DNA from: Psococerastis gibbosa
Lineage: Eukaryota; Arthropoda; Insecta; Psocodea; Psocidae
Direction of reading: 5' to 3'
DNA: 64,000 nucleotides
Assembly: GCA_963971405.1 (NCBI GenBank)
Contig: OZ020486.1
Span: forward strand, 5,851,419 to 5,915,418
Position numbers and translations under genes: made by a program. This document shows positions 45,701-53,300 of the stretch, piece by piece (positions within the stretch are counted from its first letter, which is position 1; every line of letters begins with the position of its first letter). The notes below the pieces were generated by a model. It ran no database searches, had not been told where the DNA came from, and saw nothing but the letters and a program-made list of their open reading frames with translations.

Positions 45701-46465
45701 ATAGGCCTATGTATGTTGTGACCTATTTGTAAAACCATTTTTAAGTAATTCTTCTGTGTTTAGTTTATAGGCCTAAGTAGTTTTTGTTTCTTTATTTATC
45801 ATATTTACTTAGACTATATGTATTAGACTATATGTATTACACCTAAGGGGCAATGTCCTTGCCCTGTTGTCATATAAGTAATATAAGTAATAATAATAAA
45901 TAATATAATAAGCATCTTATATTACAATGTTAGTAGTGGTAAAGTCTTGGCGTAGGTGAGGGTCCAAAGGACACACATAGGGTCCAGGGGGTCCAGGGTC
46001 CTTTGAGGGGTCCAGGGGGACTCCCGGGGGGGGGGAGGTAGATGTTTACGGCATTATTTTATGCTTAGTTGAAAACAGAGGAGGGATACCATTCCCACAA
46101 TCACAAACATATTTCATTATTACAGGGTTTTAGGCATGGCATAAAGAGGGATATTTACGTTTTAAGGTCGAAACATAAAACACCTAAAGTGGAATGCGGC
46201 TTTGGAAAATTTTCCCCGGGGGTTCACTTTTGGGCTCCGGGGGACAACGATTGAACTTTATTTGTAGAAAAAACGGATCAAAGAATGAGCTCAAAAACTG
46301 TGGCCAGTCAGTCTATTACCGCATAGGCTTGTTACTGCACTTACCAATTTGGACCTGACGTAGCCCACGACCATGCTTTGTAATTTCCGCAAAAGGACTC
46401 TCCAGCAAAACCATGTCATCAAAATCGCAATATTCCGAAAACAAAAGCTTCTGAATTCGATTCAT
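30507..46465 (-). CDS. RasGEF (CDC25-homology) protein, 12-exon model, 775 aa
   Basis: Exons (minus): 46465-46345, 45285-45053, 44045-43851, 43056-42944, 41960-41801, 40369-40202, 39184-39006, 38396-38123, 36423-36286, 35124-34821, 32430-32239 and 30757-30507. Every junction keeps phase and the sum is 2328 nt. Residues about 462-770 form a RasGEF catalytic domain. It starts SLAYQLTIIDSILFLKIP, continues TFSHRISRLVATQIV and RSRIIARLILVCDKC, then ANLQSACSILHGLQHPAVYR-METSWALVRKY, and ends in EFFLKQP then FELSVQF. RasGEFs load GTP onto Ras/Rap/Ral GTPases. Residues about 75-150 (FQKRRRKILKARF, FWRLWCEKVRF, YVSRTRVRFTG) resemble a FERM F3/PH-like fold, with lower certainty. A Ser-rich insert (exon 11) interrupts the end of the GEF domain. 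Which GTPase it acts on is unknown. Confidence 0.75.
31077..32430 (-). repeat. 238-bp tandem array derived from a RasGEF exon, about 6 copies
   Basis: The landmark CCCATTAACTTG occurs at 31155, 31393, 31631, 31869, 32107 and 32345, exactly 238 bp apart each time. Each unit contains a copy of RasGEF exon 11 plus about 46 bp of its downstream intron. Only the first copy in transcription order (32239-32430) has a pyrimidine-rich acceptor. In the others the equivalent position follows purine-rich AAATAAGGTRTGAG. The copy at about 32001-32191 has an in-frame TAG, the one at about 31287 has GCGAGT in place of the GTGAGT donor, and the last (31077-31239) is deleted internally. Units are nearly identical, so the expansion is recent. 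Confidence 0.92.
32239..32430 (-). CDS. RasGEF gene exon 11, founder of the tandem array
   Basis: The acceptor is CTTTTCGTTTTCAG|AC and the donor is GTTAAGG|GTGAGT, phase 1 in and 1 out. It encodes 64 residues: a Ser-rich start (NCSSSSKLTNDTFEIAS), a helix-like middle (NGLSVKAQLLSLFKTAL) and an acidic Ser/Pro end (SSDNDEAEETSPPIQ). It forms an insert before the terminal helix of the GEF domain. Confidence 0.75.
32695..32770 (-). pseudogene. LINE 3' end fragment
   Basis: On the minus strand, ATGATCGCCAATCTTTGATGG precedes GAAGAAGAAGAAG, matching the AMMIANLR-type terminus seen at 3.4, 9.5, 37.7 and 60.3 kb. Only the last few dozen codons remain. Confidence 0.5.
32935..33241 (+). pseudogene. 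Probable LINE reverse transcriptase C-terminus
   Basis: An 87-codon frame (32978-33241) contains RPIVPANDSRTRRVESFV, FLCIGPLEYNKLSLELRG and FQNKVKHAILQ. The order P-x-x-RT-x-x-x-SF, G-P-x-x-(W/Y)N-x-L-x-x-x-(I/L)R, F-x-x-K-(V/L)K is that of CR1/Jockey-like LINE C-termini. The genomic copy is 5'-truncated and lies in a RasGEF intron in the opposite orientation to the gene. Confidence 0.5.
34399..34547. mobile_element. Short hAT-like MITE (GGATCCA ends)
   Basis: The left end CAAGAGCGGATCCAGCGGGG and the right end CCCCGTGGATCCGCCATTG are inverted repeats. The flanks catctcgc (34391-34398) and catccagc (34548-34555) match at 6 of 8 bases. A long G-run follows the left terminus, as in its relatives. 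Confidence 0.65.
34821..35124 (-). CDS. RasGEF gene exon 10, catalytic-domain core
   Basis: The acceptor is TCTTCTTTTTTAG|AT and the donor is TGACCA|GTAAGT. It encodes 101 residues: IRSRIIARLILVCDKCYRL, ANLQSACSILHGLQHPAVYR, METSWALVRKYHSKVYQSF and KKLSREC, then a less typical tail (PPVSSPYLISARQTLDVLL). The run from RxRIIxRxIxVCxxCxxLxNxxS to RxxxSWxxV is the RasGEF core, including the helices next to the helical hairpin. The tail departs from the usual N-x-YR / IPYLG block, which suggests a divergent subfamily. Confidence 0.88.
35200..35415 (-). mobile_element. Hammerhead-bearing dispersed repeat, copy 2
   Basis: The minus strand carries CTGAAGA, then GTCGAC-loop-GTTGAC (fully paired allowing G:U), then GAAACGTTTGG, at 35287-35318. 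The repeat is bounded by inverted copies of TAGAATCCGGGCTGATGG and CCCATCAGCCCGGATTCTA, with GCTTTCACGGCCGGAGT outside. This is the best-preserved core in the window. Confidence 0.65.
35765..35975. repeat. Imperfect inverted repeat around GGGGGCAGCTACCCCC
   Basis: AAAAAATAACAAACATAATTTATGTAGTAT near 35768 is mirrored at about 35935-35965. ACTTACAATAG at 35822 is mirrored by CTATTGTAAGT at 35895. The centre is GGAGGGGGCAGCTACCCCCC. A G-run and CAGGGATGGATCCAGCC precede it at 35715, suggesting a hAT-like MITE. Confidence 0.65.
36286..36423 (-). CDS. RasGEF gene exon 9
   Basis: The acceptor is TAATTTATAG|AT and the donor is GCTAGG|GTAAGT, phase 0 on both sides. It encodes 46 residues: IPVHELRLLSKQGRGRQ, then ANFLTWLTFSHRISRLVAT and QIVICDTAR. 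This bridges the QLTxIDxxLF start of the RasGEF domain to its RxRIIxR core, as in known members (I-x-x-x-EL ... F-x-x-IS-x-LVAT-x-I). Confidence 0.85.
36506..37191. mobile_element. hAT-type element with CAGTGGCGTAG ends
   Basis: The left end CAGTGGCGTAG and the right end CTACGCCACTA are inverted repeats with one end mismatch. The flanks gcggtggc (36498-36505) and gtggtggc (37192-37199) match at 7 of 8 bases. Inside are a 13-base G-run, a 9-base C-run, and GGGGGTCGCCCCCGGGG-type hairpins repeated with period-like spacing. No transposase is present. CAGTGGCG is a classic hAT (Charlie-like) terminus. Confidence 0.85.
37325..37540. repeat. Dispersed repeat related to 5360-5635
   Basis: GAACCACTTGGGGGACATGG, TAAAGTCACACGATTAAATCG, GTGCACATCGCCATGCTTGC and GGATTCAACATGGTAAGGCC match the repeat at 5360-5635 and its inverted copies. 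Confidence 0.6.
37655..37840 (-). pseudogene. LINE ORF2 3' end fragment
   Basis: The minus strand encodes MKNLRQWFGKSTTSFSRAA and VSKVQIAMMVAIDRRG, the same C-terminal tail as at 9531-9779. It is 5'-truncated and lies in the intron between RasGEF exons 8 and 9. Confidence 0.7.
38123..38396 (-). CDS. RasGEF gene exon 8, start of catalytic domain
   Basis: The acceptor is TTTGAAATTTCAG|G and the donor is CTTAAG|GTACAG. It encodes a basic linker (KPEKIRKKLSQSVRKGS, NFVKKKLSSLGWKYRSRRE) followed by SSSLAYQLTIIDSILFLK. The last block is the RasGEF entry motif A-x-QLTxID-x-x-LF. The basic linker could contact acidic membrane lipids. Confidence 0.85.
38665..38985 (+). mobile_element. Partial 0.85-kb element joined to hammerhead-bearing repeat, copy 3
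   Basis: 38665-38790 matches the left end of the 0.85-kb family (AAAGAACCGGTCCGAGTTCAC). At about 38860 it gives way to the hammerhead repeat: CTGAAGA (38887-38893), a stem II with one mismatch, CGAAACGTTTGGAAG, then CCCATCAGCCCGGATTCTA. RasGEF exon 7 begins only about 20 bp beyond. Confidence 0.6.
39006..39184 (-). CDS. RasGEF gene exon 7
   Basis: The acceptor is TTTTACCCTCAG|ATG and the donor is GAATATTG|GTATTA, the weakest donor in the model. It encodes KRSRSLIRIKAERAIIQED, NLKKRLDCSQSMDTVGQF and THQNSPRDPLLCFWTTEYW. Phase 0 in and 2 out agrees with both neighbours. It could be part of an N-terminal (REM-like) region, but the match is not clear. Confidence 0.65.
39650..39710. repeat. (AAAG)n microsatellite
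   Basis: Interrupted AAAG/GAAA units lie after a duplicated phrase, ATATGCTCCTTGTCCAGG(G/T)AATACTGG, which occurs at 39526 and 39616. A small local duplication therefore preceded the microsatellite. Confidence 0.85.
39956..40225. repeat. 135-bp tandem duplication across an exon-intron junction
   Basis: ATTAACTTATGCATTATTAG begins at 39956 and again at 40091, and the two 135-bp units look identical. The right unit contains the last 24 bp of RasGEF exon 6 and its splice donor (GACG|GTAGGC). The left unit is an extra donor-plus-exon-end copy inside the intron. 135 is a multiple of three. Confidence 0.93.
40202..40369 (-). CDS. RasGEF gene exon 6
   Basis: The acceptor is AATTATTGTCTATAG|GTT and the donor is ATGACG|GTAGGC, phase 0 both sides, 56 codons. 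It contains VPMVNFEEFCEQVVQLWER and DDVRLGPASQFRFCPFPDL. The function of this region is not recognised. The donor lies in the 135-bp duplication. Confidence 0.7.
40410..40710 (-). mobile_element. Hammerhead-bearing dispersed repeat, copy 4 (decayed core)
   Basis: It has the same frame of landmarks as copy 2: GGCTTTCACGACCGGAGT, GTAGAATCCAGGCTGATGGG, CGTTTCGTCAACATCTGCGG and CCTATCATCCCGGATT. The core reads CTGAACA rather than CTGAAGA, losing an invariant G, so it should be inactive. Confidence 0.6.
40855..41135. mobile_element. Two hammerhead-bearing repeats in inverted orientation
   Basis: The minus-strand core at 40922-40955 (CTGAAGA ... GAAACG, stem II interrupted by a 2-base insertion) faces a plus-strand core at 41041-41072 (CTGAAGA ... 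GAACC, GAAA altered). Flanking ends GTAGAATCCGGGATGATAGG and GTACTGCTTCATTATGTAAC correspond to the two outer arms seen at 35200-35415. Confidence 0.6.
41612..41740. mobile_element. Small element with GATGGGACA inverted ends
   Basis: ATAGATGGGACATG at the left and GATTGTCCCATCTCTCC at the right are inverted relatives of the hAT-like ends at 15215-15790. The interior has no coding sense. Confidence 0.45.
41801..41960 (-). CDS. RasGEF gene exon 5
   Basis: The acceptor is ATTTTCGTCTAG|T and the donor is AATAAG|GTATGT, phase 2 in and 0 out. It encodes FESSASTENPSDNNIALKS, ISRCMFTKKDHRFGEGLRD and RRDNACLLAQKEKNK, a polar linker likely to be disordered. Confidence 0.7.
42944..43056 (-). CDS. RasGEF gene exon 4
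   Basis: The acceptor is TTCAATTTTTGCAG|CC and the donor is CAAGC|GTAAGT, phase 0 in and 2 out. It encodes GKFQKSRPNLGLCIEERRR and SSDSNEIRTIYQCNNQA. It is basic and Ser-rich, with RRRSS a possible basophilic kinase site. Confidence 0.75.
43851..44045 (-). CDS. RasGEF gene exon 3, probable FERM F3-like segment
   Basis: The acceptor is ACACGTTTTGCAG|ATG and the donor is GGAAAG|GTAAAT, phase 0 both sides, 65 codons. MFWRLWCEKVRFLASENHF followed by a polar insert and SLYTYVSRTRVRFTGDTIW parallels the (L/F)WKxCVExHxFFR ... GSxFRYSGRT block of FERM C-lobes. Several consensus residues are missing, so a more general PH/PTB-like fold is also possible. Confidence 0.75.
45053..45285 (-). CDS. RasGEF gene exon 2
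   Basis: The acceptor is AATTTATTATAG|CA and the donor is CGAAAG|GTAGGC, phase 1 in and 0 out. It encodes ATEVMRNACEYPIYFYPGR, CMELISIFPMELVTLSVFQ, KRRRKILKARFHDGNPNT and KIVYYELGAAEKRK. Beta-strand-like spacing with a basic loop fits the first half of a PH/FERM F3 fold. Its entry phase fits two different upstream exons: 46465-46345, or the proline-rich exon ending at 46629. Confidence 0.78.
45440..45630 (+). pseudogene. Probable LINE reverse transcriptase C-terminus
   Basis: The frame ends at TAG 45628-45630 and contains PTSRNLRRNSLFHVPLSTT and NSTLRRLPSLYNTLSQLDL. The pattern P-T-x-R-x-x-x-R-x-SLFH-VP then LYN is that of LINE C-termini. An AT-rich ladder of TATATA at 45350-45400 precedes it. 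Confidence 0.5.
46345..46465 (-). CDS. RasGEF gene exon 1 (possible alternative start exon)
   Basis: ATG at 46463-46465 opens MNRIQKLLFSEYCDFDDM, VLLESPFAEITKH and GRGLRQVQI, ending at a strong donor CAAATTG|GTAAGT in phase 1, compatible with exon 2. The frame is open for 20 more codons upstream (AT-rich, less coding-like). It begins only 122 bp after the stop codon of the upstream proline-rich exon, so it may be an internal alternative first exon. Confidence 0.6.
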
Positions 46466-46587
46466 ATTTTTAAAAAAAATCCGGAAAAAAAGTAGGCTGC
46501 TTACATTAATATTTTTAATAAACAAAATAAATCAAGGGATGACAGAACAGCAGGGAAAATAATCGAACACAAGGTAAATATACAAGC

Positions 46588-47379
46588 TTAACTCCGCTTT
46601 GGTATTTGCACAATAATAGTATTCGTACCTGAGTTCCGTTCAAAAGTTCTTAAAGTCTTTTTAACATTGGAAAGCTCATCCTGATTGATATGCTGATATG
46701 GGGCATAACTTACAGGCGGGGCAACAGTTTTAGCAACTGACATAATATTTCCAATTTCTGTCGTTTTTGGGGAACTTACAACAGCCAAACATTCAGAACG
46801 ACCTTTCAGGTTTGATCTGGACAAAGTTTTGGCTAATTCACCGTCGAAACTGTCTTCTCCTGCACTATTCTTCGCAATAAAATCGAGTTTGCCAGGCGCG
46901 CGGGAATTTTCCGAAGGGTACTCCATGATCTTGATAACGGTCGTTCGCTTCGGGGAGTCACCCAGATCCTTCCGAGGTGGTGGCCGAAAGTACGTAGATG
47001 GAGGTTTAGGATCAACCGGTCGGGGTTGTATTAGTTCGTGATTGTCGATGCTTTGCATTTCAACTTCGGCGACTTGGTGGTTTTCGAAATTTTCTTTTGG
47101 CGCAAGGGGTAGTCGCGGAGGGTCGTTTTTCACGGGGGTTATCTCTTTGGTGCTGCTCGCGCCGAAGGTGACGCTCTTGGGGGTGATTAGCTTCTTATTG
47201 TTGCGCTCTTCGAAGCGGAGGATGGAAGACTTGACGGTGTGGCTGGGTTGGGGACTCTGCTGCGCCGAGGAGTCGGAATAGTCTGGCGTGGGGCAGGGCG
47301 GTGGCGAATCTGGGGGTGGTGGCGGCGGCGGTGGAAGCAAGGCTGGAGGGTTGAACGGGTTGTTGATAGGGTGGATGTT
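46588..47379 (-). CDS. Proline-rich terminal exon of PDZ scaffold gene
   Basis: The acceptor is TTCTTGTTTCAG|AAC, phase 0, matching the exon at 59262-59098. It encodes 263 residues and a TAA stop. The contents are LLPPPPPPPPDSPPPCPTP, then SSILRFEERNNKKLITPKS, a low-complexity Ser/Pro/charged region, PPVSYAPYQHINQDELSN, and LRTFERNSGTNTIIVQIPK. Poly-proline followed by polar disorder suits SH3/EVH1/profilin binding. A second exon end is possible: ACTCAG|GTACGA at 46629, phase 1, which would join in frame to RasGEF exon 2 instead of reading to the stop. Confidence 0.8.
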   Translation of the reverse strand, partial: NIHPINNPFNPPALLPPPPPPPPDSPPPCPTPDYSDSSAQQSPQPSHTVKSSILRFEERNNKKLITPKSVTFGASSTKEITPVKNDPPRLPLAPKENFENHQVAEVEMQSIDNHELIQPRPVDPKPPSTYFRPPPRKDLGDSPKRTTVIKIMEYPSENSRAPGKLDFIAKNSAGEDSFDGELAKTLSRSNLKGRSECLAVVSSPKTTEIGNIMSVAKTVAPPVSYAPYQHINQDELSNVKKTLRTFERNSGTNTIIVQIPKRS

Positions 47380-50300
47380 CTGAAACAAGAAAAAGAGTGT
47401 TGTTATACAATCAGGCAGCGGCAAGGGGGTAGCTGGCCCTTCCCCTGTATCCATCCATGCTACCTGGGCTATACGAGACCATGGCTACACCAGGACGTGT
47501 AAATTCATTAAAAGCCGCCGTCACGGAACAATACATAATAGGCAATCATCGTATTACCCAACACCATATTCCTACCATTTCCCGACATCGCACAATTCAT
47601 AAGAATTCGTGACACATTATAATGCAGTAGGTACCGTAGTAGGTAGTTACCGTCGAGGATGTCTTAACCGAATTAAAAAGCATTTCTTCATGACACCGAC
47701 ACCATAGGTAACAAAATTAAGTATAATTCTCACACTCTCCCGCCAATTAACTGTAATAGCGGATTCTCACGGTGTTTCGTTCAATGTGGGGACCTATGGT
47801 GTTTGTCGTGATTTCTTATATCCAGCGGCTTGATGGATTAATTTGGCTATGGAATGACTTTCATAATGCAATGATGGGGAAATGTAGAGTTCGATATAGG
47901 CAGTGGCGGCGCTAGAAATTTTAAGGTGGGGGGGGGGAACTGGGGGCTAGACTTCTATCTGGGGGCTATCGAAAAAACAAAACATTTTCCATTGGGAGTA
48001 GGTATAATGAAAGTAAGTAACTTGTAACCAGTAGGGTACTATAGGCTTACATACTTGGAATTTGTGTCGATGATAGTATCGGCTTCGGTGGGAAGGTGGT
48101 AGCGTGTTTGAACTTGTAACTCGTAACTAAGCACAAGTAATAATCTGACCTACTCATTGAGGTGACTGAAGAGCTCAATCGGATACATTCATTAAGGGGG
48201 GTATTCCATATAGGTACAACGTCAACGAAAAATTGAAAAATGACGTTTTAGCAGACATTAAAGACATACTAAAAATTCTGCTACCACGTCAATTTACGTC
48301 ATCTTGACGTCATTTTTCAATTTTTCGTTGACGTTGTACGTATGTGGAATGGGCACCTAAGACAAGTTTGCATGCGATTAAGTTTAAAAAAAATGTCATA
48401 ATTCTTCATTGAAATAAAATTGTCATAGGGGGGGGGGGGCACCCAACTGGTTTGATACTGAATAATATTGTTATCTACAGCATGTCTCATATTATTACTA
48501 ATGGCAATGTTTAAAGATAATCTATCTGCAATATCAACAGGATGTATTCTTCCGTTACACGTCAATTTACTCAGTTCACCCGGAATTAAGTTATAATGAG
48601 AAACCTCTATGAGGCAAAACAAGAAAATATACAATACCTGCAATAAGAGAAAACTAATTTACCTTACAGTAAAAACCCACCTACCTGCAGCCTGATCGAG
48701 GCAATTATAATACCGGGGTTAAATAATTACCCAAGGATTATAACTGTAAACAGACAAATTTTGAATAGCACTTTCCATTACAAAATTATCTTGTTTACAT
48801 TTTTAATACCAGGGGATTAAATAAATACCGGTAATATAATCGCCTCGATCAGGGTGCCGATGAACAGCAAAGTTTCTAAGCTTTGAAGGGAATTTTATGA
48901 CCGTACAAGACCTATTAGGTACAATGAAACGCCCCCTGCCAGCGATCCCAATAATTTTTCGGACAATATTTGCATTTATTCAATATATTGCAGTGTTGTA
49001 TGGTATATATAACACTAACTTAGGTTGACTAAATGAGTAAATTCATAAGATACCTAGTTAAAAAAAATCTACTATTCAACAAAAAAAAAAATTACTTTTT
49101 AAACTTAAAAAAAACTTGTGCCCCCCCCCCTAAATTTTCCCCTGGATCCGCCCTTAAGTGAAAAGGTAACCTCCTACCTGCCCAAATAGTGGTCAATAGA
49201 AAGGATACTCTAATCAGGCCTAGACTATCAATTAGTTGTCGCTCAGTAAGGCGGGTATTCCAAATACGTCAATCGTCAATGAAAAATTGAAAAATGACGT
49301 TTTAGCAGACATTAAAGACATACTAAAAAATTCTGCTACCACATCAATTTACGTCATTGTTACGTCATTTTTCAATTTTTCATTGACGATTTACGTATGT
49401 TGAATACCCGCCTTACAGTCCAGAAGGGCCACGGCAACAGGAAGAGTTACAAATTAGGGCAGAAAATGCAGCAATCCTGGTACTCGAACCTTTCAAAGCC
49501 AGAGTGCAGACCACTGCACTACATAATGCTGACCATACCTACATGCAGAGTAGTGGTACAGACTCTGACTTTCACCCGAAAGGTTGCTGGTTCGAGTCCT
49601 ACACTTCCAACATTTTCTGGCCATGCTTCGGAGGGCATGTAAAGAAGGCGGTCCCGGGCCTTCCTAGTTGAGTGTAAGTGAGGGCTTTATAGCCCTAACT
49701 CCGCTAGGTTGGCTTAGTAATAGAACAAAATGTCCTTATTTATTTATTTAATAAAAACAAAAGCCCTGTGGAAGCGTGTTGGAAGTCAAGCTATTAACAA
49801 GTTTCCAGCTTGTAAATTAGACTAATATAATTATATTGTACATTTTGCCGTGGAGTAAACCTGCATAATCACACCTGATTTGACAATTCACACACAGTAG
49901 GTACTCCCACCAAGGCCAATGCTATCTGCTAAGAAAAGTCACTGTGGTAATTCACGACCTATGATGCAGTCAGGTACTAATGGGCTACCAGTCGACATTT
50001 TCCTCAACGGCCACACCAAGTTCAATCCACCAGAACAGAGCCTGTTCAAAACTGCAGCAAACTTGGTAGGTAGTGTGCAGTGTGCACAATGGTGGCAGGG
50101 GAAGGTGGTGGGACATGATAACGCTCTGAGAGACTCGTATCTGTACTTGGTTAAGTCATGCTTTCGCCTGTTTCATTGCGTCAATGGTAAGCTTGTCTCA
50201 GCTTGTCCATTATCGCTTGTTACCGGTGTAGGTTGACATCGAGGACGTATACCAGTTTGCCAATGGCCAAAAATTCATACGTAAACAATACAAATAATGT

Positions 50301-53300
50301 CCGAAATCCACGGGGTCGTTGGTATTGGACAAGGAACCTATGGGCCACTATATAAGTAGGCCTGGGTCAATAAAAAGTCCTTCAGGACATTAACGCTCTG
50401 AGACTACCAGTCGGTCTAAGTGCGTGACGAGGTTACCTCTGCATTAATCGTGTGACTTTACTATGTTCCCCAAGTGGTTCAGAATCCACTATATAATCGA
50501 GTGGTCCACCCTGTCAGTCAACTCCCCGTTCTCTCTGAGGTTGAGGAGTCTGCCTTTAGGGTGCCTCAAGTAAGAAACAGCCTAATCCACCTCGCCAGGC
50601 TGACAGGGTTACAGAAATGCTAAAAGTAGGCGTTGGAAAACAAACAGAAGAACCGGTCCGAGTTTGCTCAACCAGGTTTTCCTATTTTCAATGGATATTT
50701 ATAGATAATGTATAATTTTATAGTAAATAATTTTACTATGGTTAAATTTCGGATCCCTCGACATCCCCTATCCCAAAGCACTGAATTGATCGATGAGATT
50801 GCATATTCTAGAACGGGCAGACATTACAACACAGTGATAATGGCAGCGTGAATTTTCCATATAATTTCGTCAAAAAAATAATTTTTCACACAAAACTAAA
50901 TCTTTGTTTGGGAAAGCAACTTGTTTGGTTTTGTTACTCTATTTAACATTTAAAATTTACCTGAAGGTATACATAGAAAGCATCGATAGAAATGTTTCAC
51001 AGAAAAATTACTTTTTAGTCATCTTTATTCCCCCCCCCCCCCCAAGCAAACTATCAAGGCGCAAGCGACCCATTGCGTATTGTTAATATTAATAAATAGG
51101 TAGGCCTACTACACAATGTGAATTAAAAAAAAATCGTTGGAGCCATTTTTGAGAAATAATAATCTTTGTAAAACGTATGTATTAAATCAAATGTCACTTA
51201 TTGTGAACAAATTAACTTTGTAAAGTTTTACGTTACATTCAATACAATACACAAGTTTTTTTAGTATTTTTTTTGGAGTCTGTTTGAGAATAAAACCCAC
51301 CAAAACTGAGTAGTTTGCCCCCAAACCGACGAACAGAACGACAGACAGTCATTTCGTAAAAACCACTTTTTTGGGTTCTTGGGACCTCAAGACGTCTAAA
51401 TCCGTTGAAATTTTGGAATCGAGAATTTCTACCATCACAAAGCTTTCCTTACACTACGTATAAATAGGAAAGCAAAAATAATGCTAATCTCGATTGCGAG
51501 ATGTCCGTGGGTACCGGGTCAACAAATCAACAAATGACAAGCCTTGCAAGTCGGTATGCTATACTTTAAGCGATAAGCGATTTATGCTGGAGATTAAAAC
51601 GGGTAGTTCTCCATATAAGATACAGTACAATATATTTCCTTATGTTTTCCTATCAGCATTCATAATTCTCTGGGTGTGGGAAAAACACATTAACCTGTGA
51701 CCTTTTCAAGGAAATATAAGGTGAAACAATTATTGAGTTGGGTCTTACTGAAGGTCACTCGTTACTTCAGTTTGTGTACCTTCTGTGTTGAGTACCTACT
51801 TTTCATGAAGACTATGAATGGGAAGGGAAATCTTAAAGATAATTCTGGAGGAAGGACCTAGGCTGTACCCAGAAATCTTGAGGGGGGGGGGGGCGTTGAG
51901 TGACTTGAGTCAATAGTACAATACACGCATTCTGAATTAAATAAATAAGAGGAAAGCCTTATAAGTGAAAAAACAAATATCTCATAAAATATGAATCGTA
52001 GAGACTTGTCAAAATATTAGAACAAATAGAAGTCATTTTTAATAATAATAAGAACTTTTGGCTCGATTACTAAGCCAACCTAGCGGAACTAGGCCTATAA
52101 AGCCCTCTCTTACACTCAACATGCTTTACATGCCCTCCGAAGCATGGCCAGATAATGAAGGAATTATATGACTCGAACCAACAACCTTTCGGGTGAAAGT
52201 CAGAGTCCGTACCACTACTCTACATGTCCTGACATGTTCATGGACATGAAATGAACCGATTTCTTGGAGCATGCGTTTTCTCGTCGGTTAGGCGGGCAAC
52301 ATGACAAACACAAAATCCCTGTCTATTTTGCTATTTTTGCTACTAAAAATCTCTGCTTCCATGCTTTGTTTACTGTCAAAAGAGACAAAATGGCGGAGCA
52401 ACTACAACAAGATATTTTGTCTAAATTTTTTGATGCGTTTGAGTCATTTCCGTGCCTTAGGCACACGAGACATTCCAATTATTTTAACAAAATTAGGAAA
52501 AATTACTTGGCATTAACTGTAGCTCCTTAATAAGTCTAACATGGGAGTAATCGTACTTACATTTAGTAAAAATCGTGAGTTAACTTATTGCCTATCATGT
52601 CGTTGCTCTTCTTCGAGCTTCATCTGTAGAATTAGGAGCATTGCAGCAAATATACTCTTTTTTCTTCTTCCTTTTGATCTAGGCATGTTAAAAATTTAGT
52701 TTTGCATTGTATTTTTAAGCAAAAATAACAATAAACCAAAATGGCGGACTAACGATTTAACTTCGGGAAAAACGCATCGTGTATTGTACCCTTCTCTGCG
52801 TTAAAACTGTGCGTTTTGACCTTGGTAAAACGCACCTAGAACGTTTGGGAAAAACGCACCGTGTCCAGAGAGCCTTAGACAGATTGGACACAATTATAAT
52901 GAATAAATAAGTACTTTTTATTGTTTCTATTACAAAGCCAACCTATTATTATTATTATTGAATTTGATTAGTAAAAAAAACTATTAGTGTGGTATTTCCG
53001 AGGAAGCAATTCAAGAACTGTGGCCAATTGGAGTTAGTGAAATGATGTCATGTAACGAAATGTAGAGGGACATTTCTACTAATTTAACAAATATTTGTCA
53101 CGGCTCTACGATCGATGACTTTGTACAAGCAAACAAAAAACGCGGACTGGAGGTACTCTGCTCTTAATACCTAATAAACCTATAGAAATTAAATTACAAT
53201 AAAATAATAAACGCTTAATTTTTAATAGTACTTTCGATTGTAAAATCATTTTGTTTAAAATTTTAATACCAGGGTATTATATCAACCCCGGTATTATAGT

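Noticed and set aside
47239..47379. Trp/Arg-rich 87-codon plus-strand ORF as a peptide gene
   Set aside because: The tryptophan and arginine codons are the complement of poly-proline codons.
46829..47502. Plus-strand ORFs opposite the proline-rich exon
   Set aside because: They are shadows of the GC-rich proline codons on the minus strand; the minus frame has exon borders and phase agreement.
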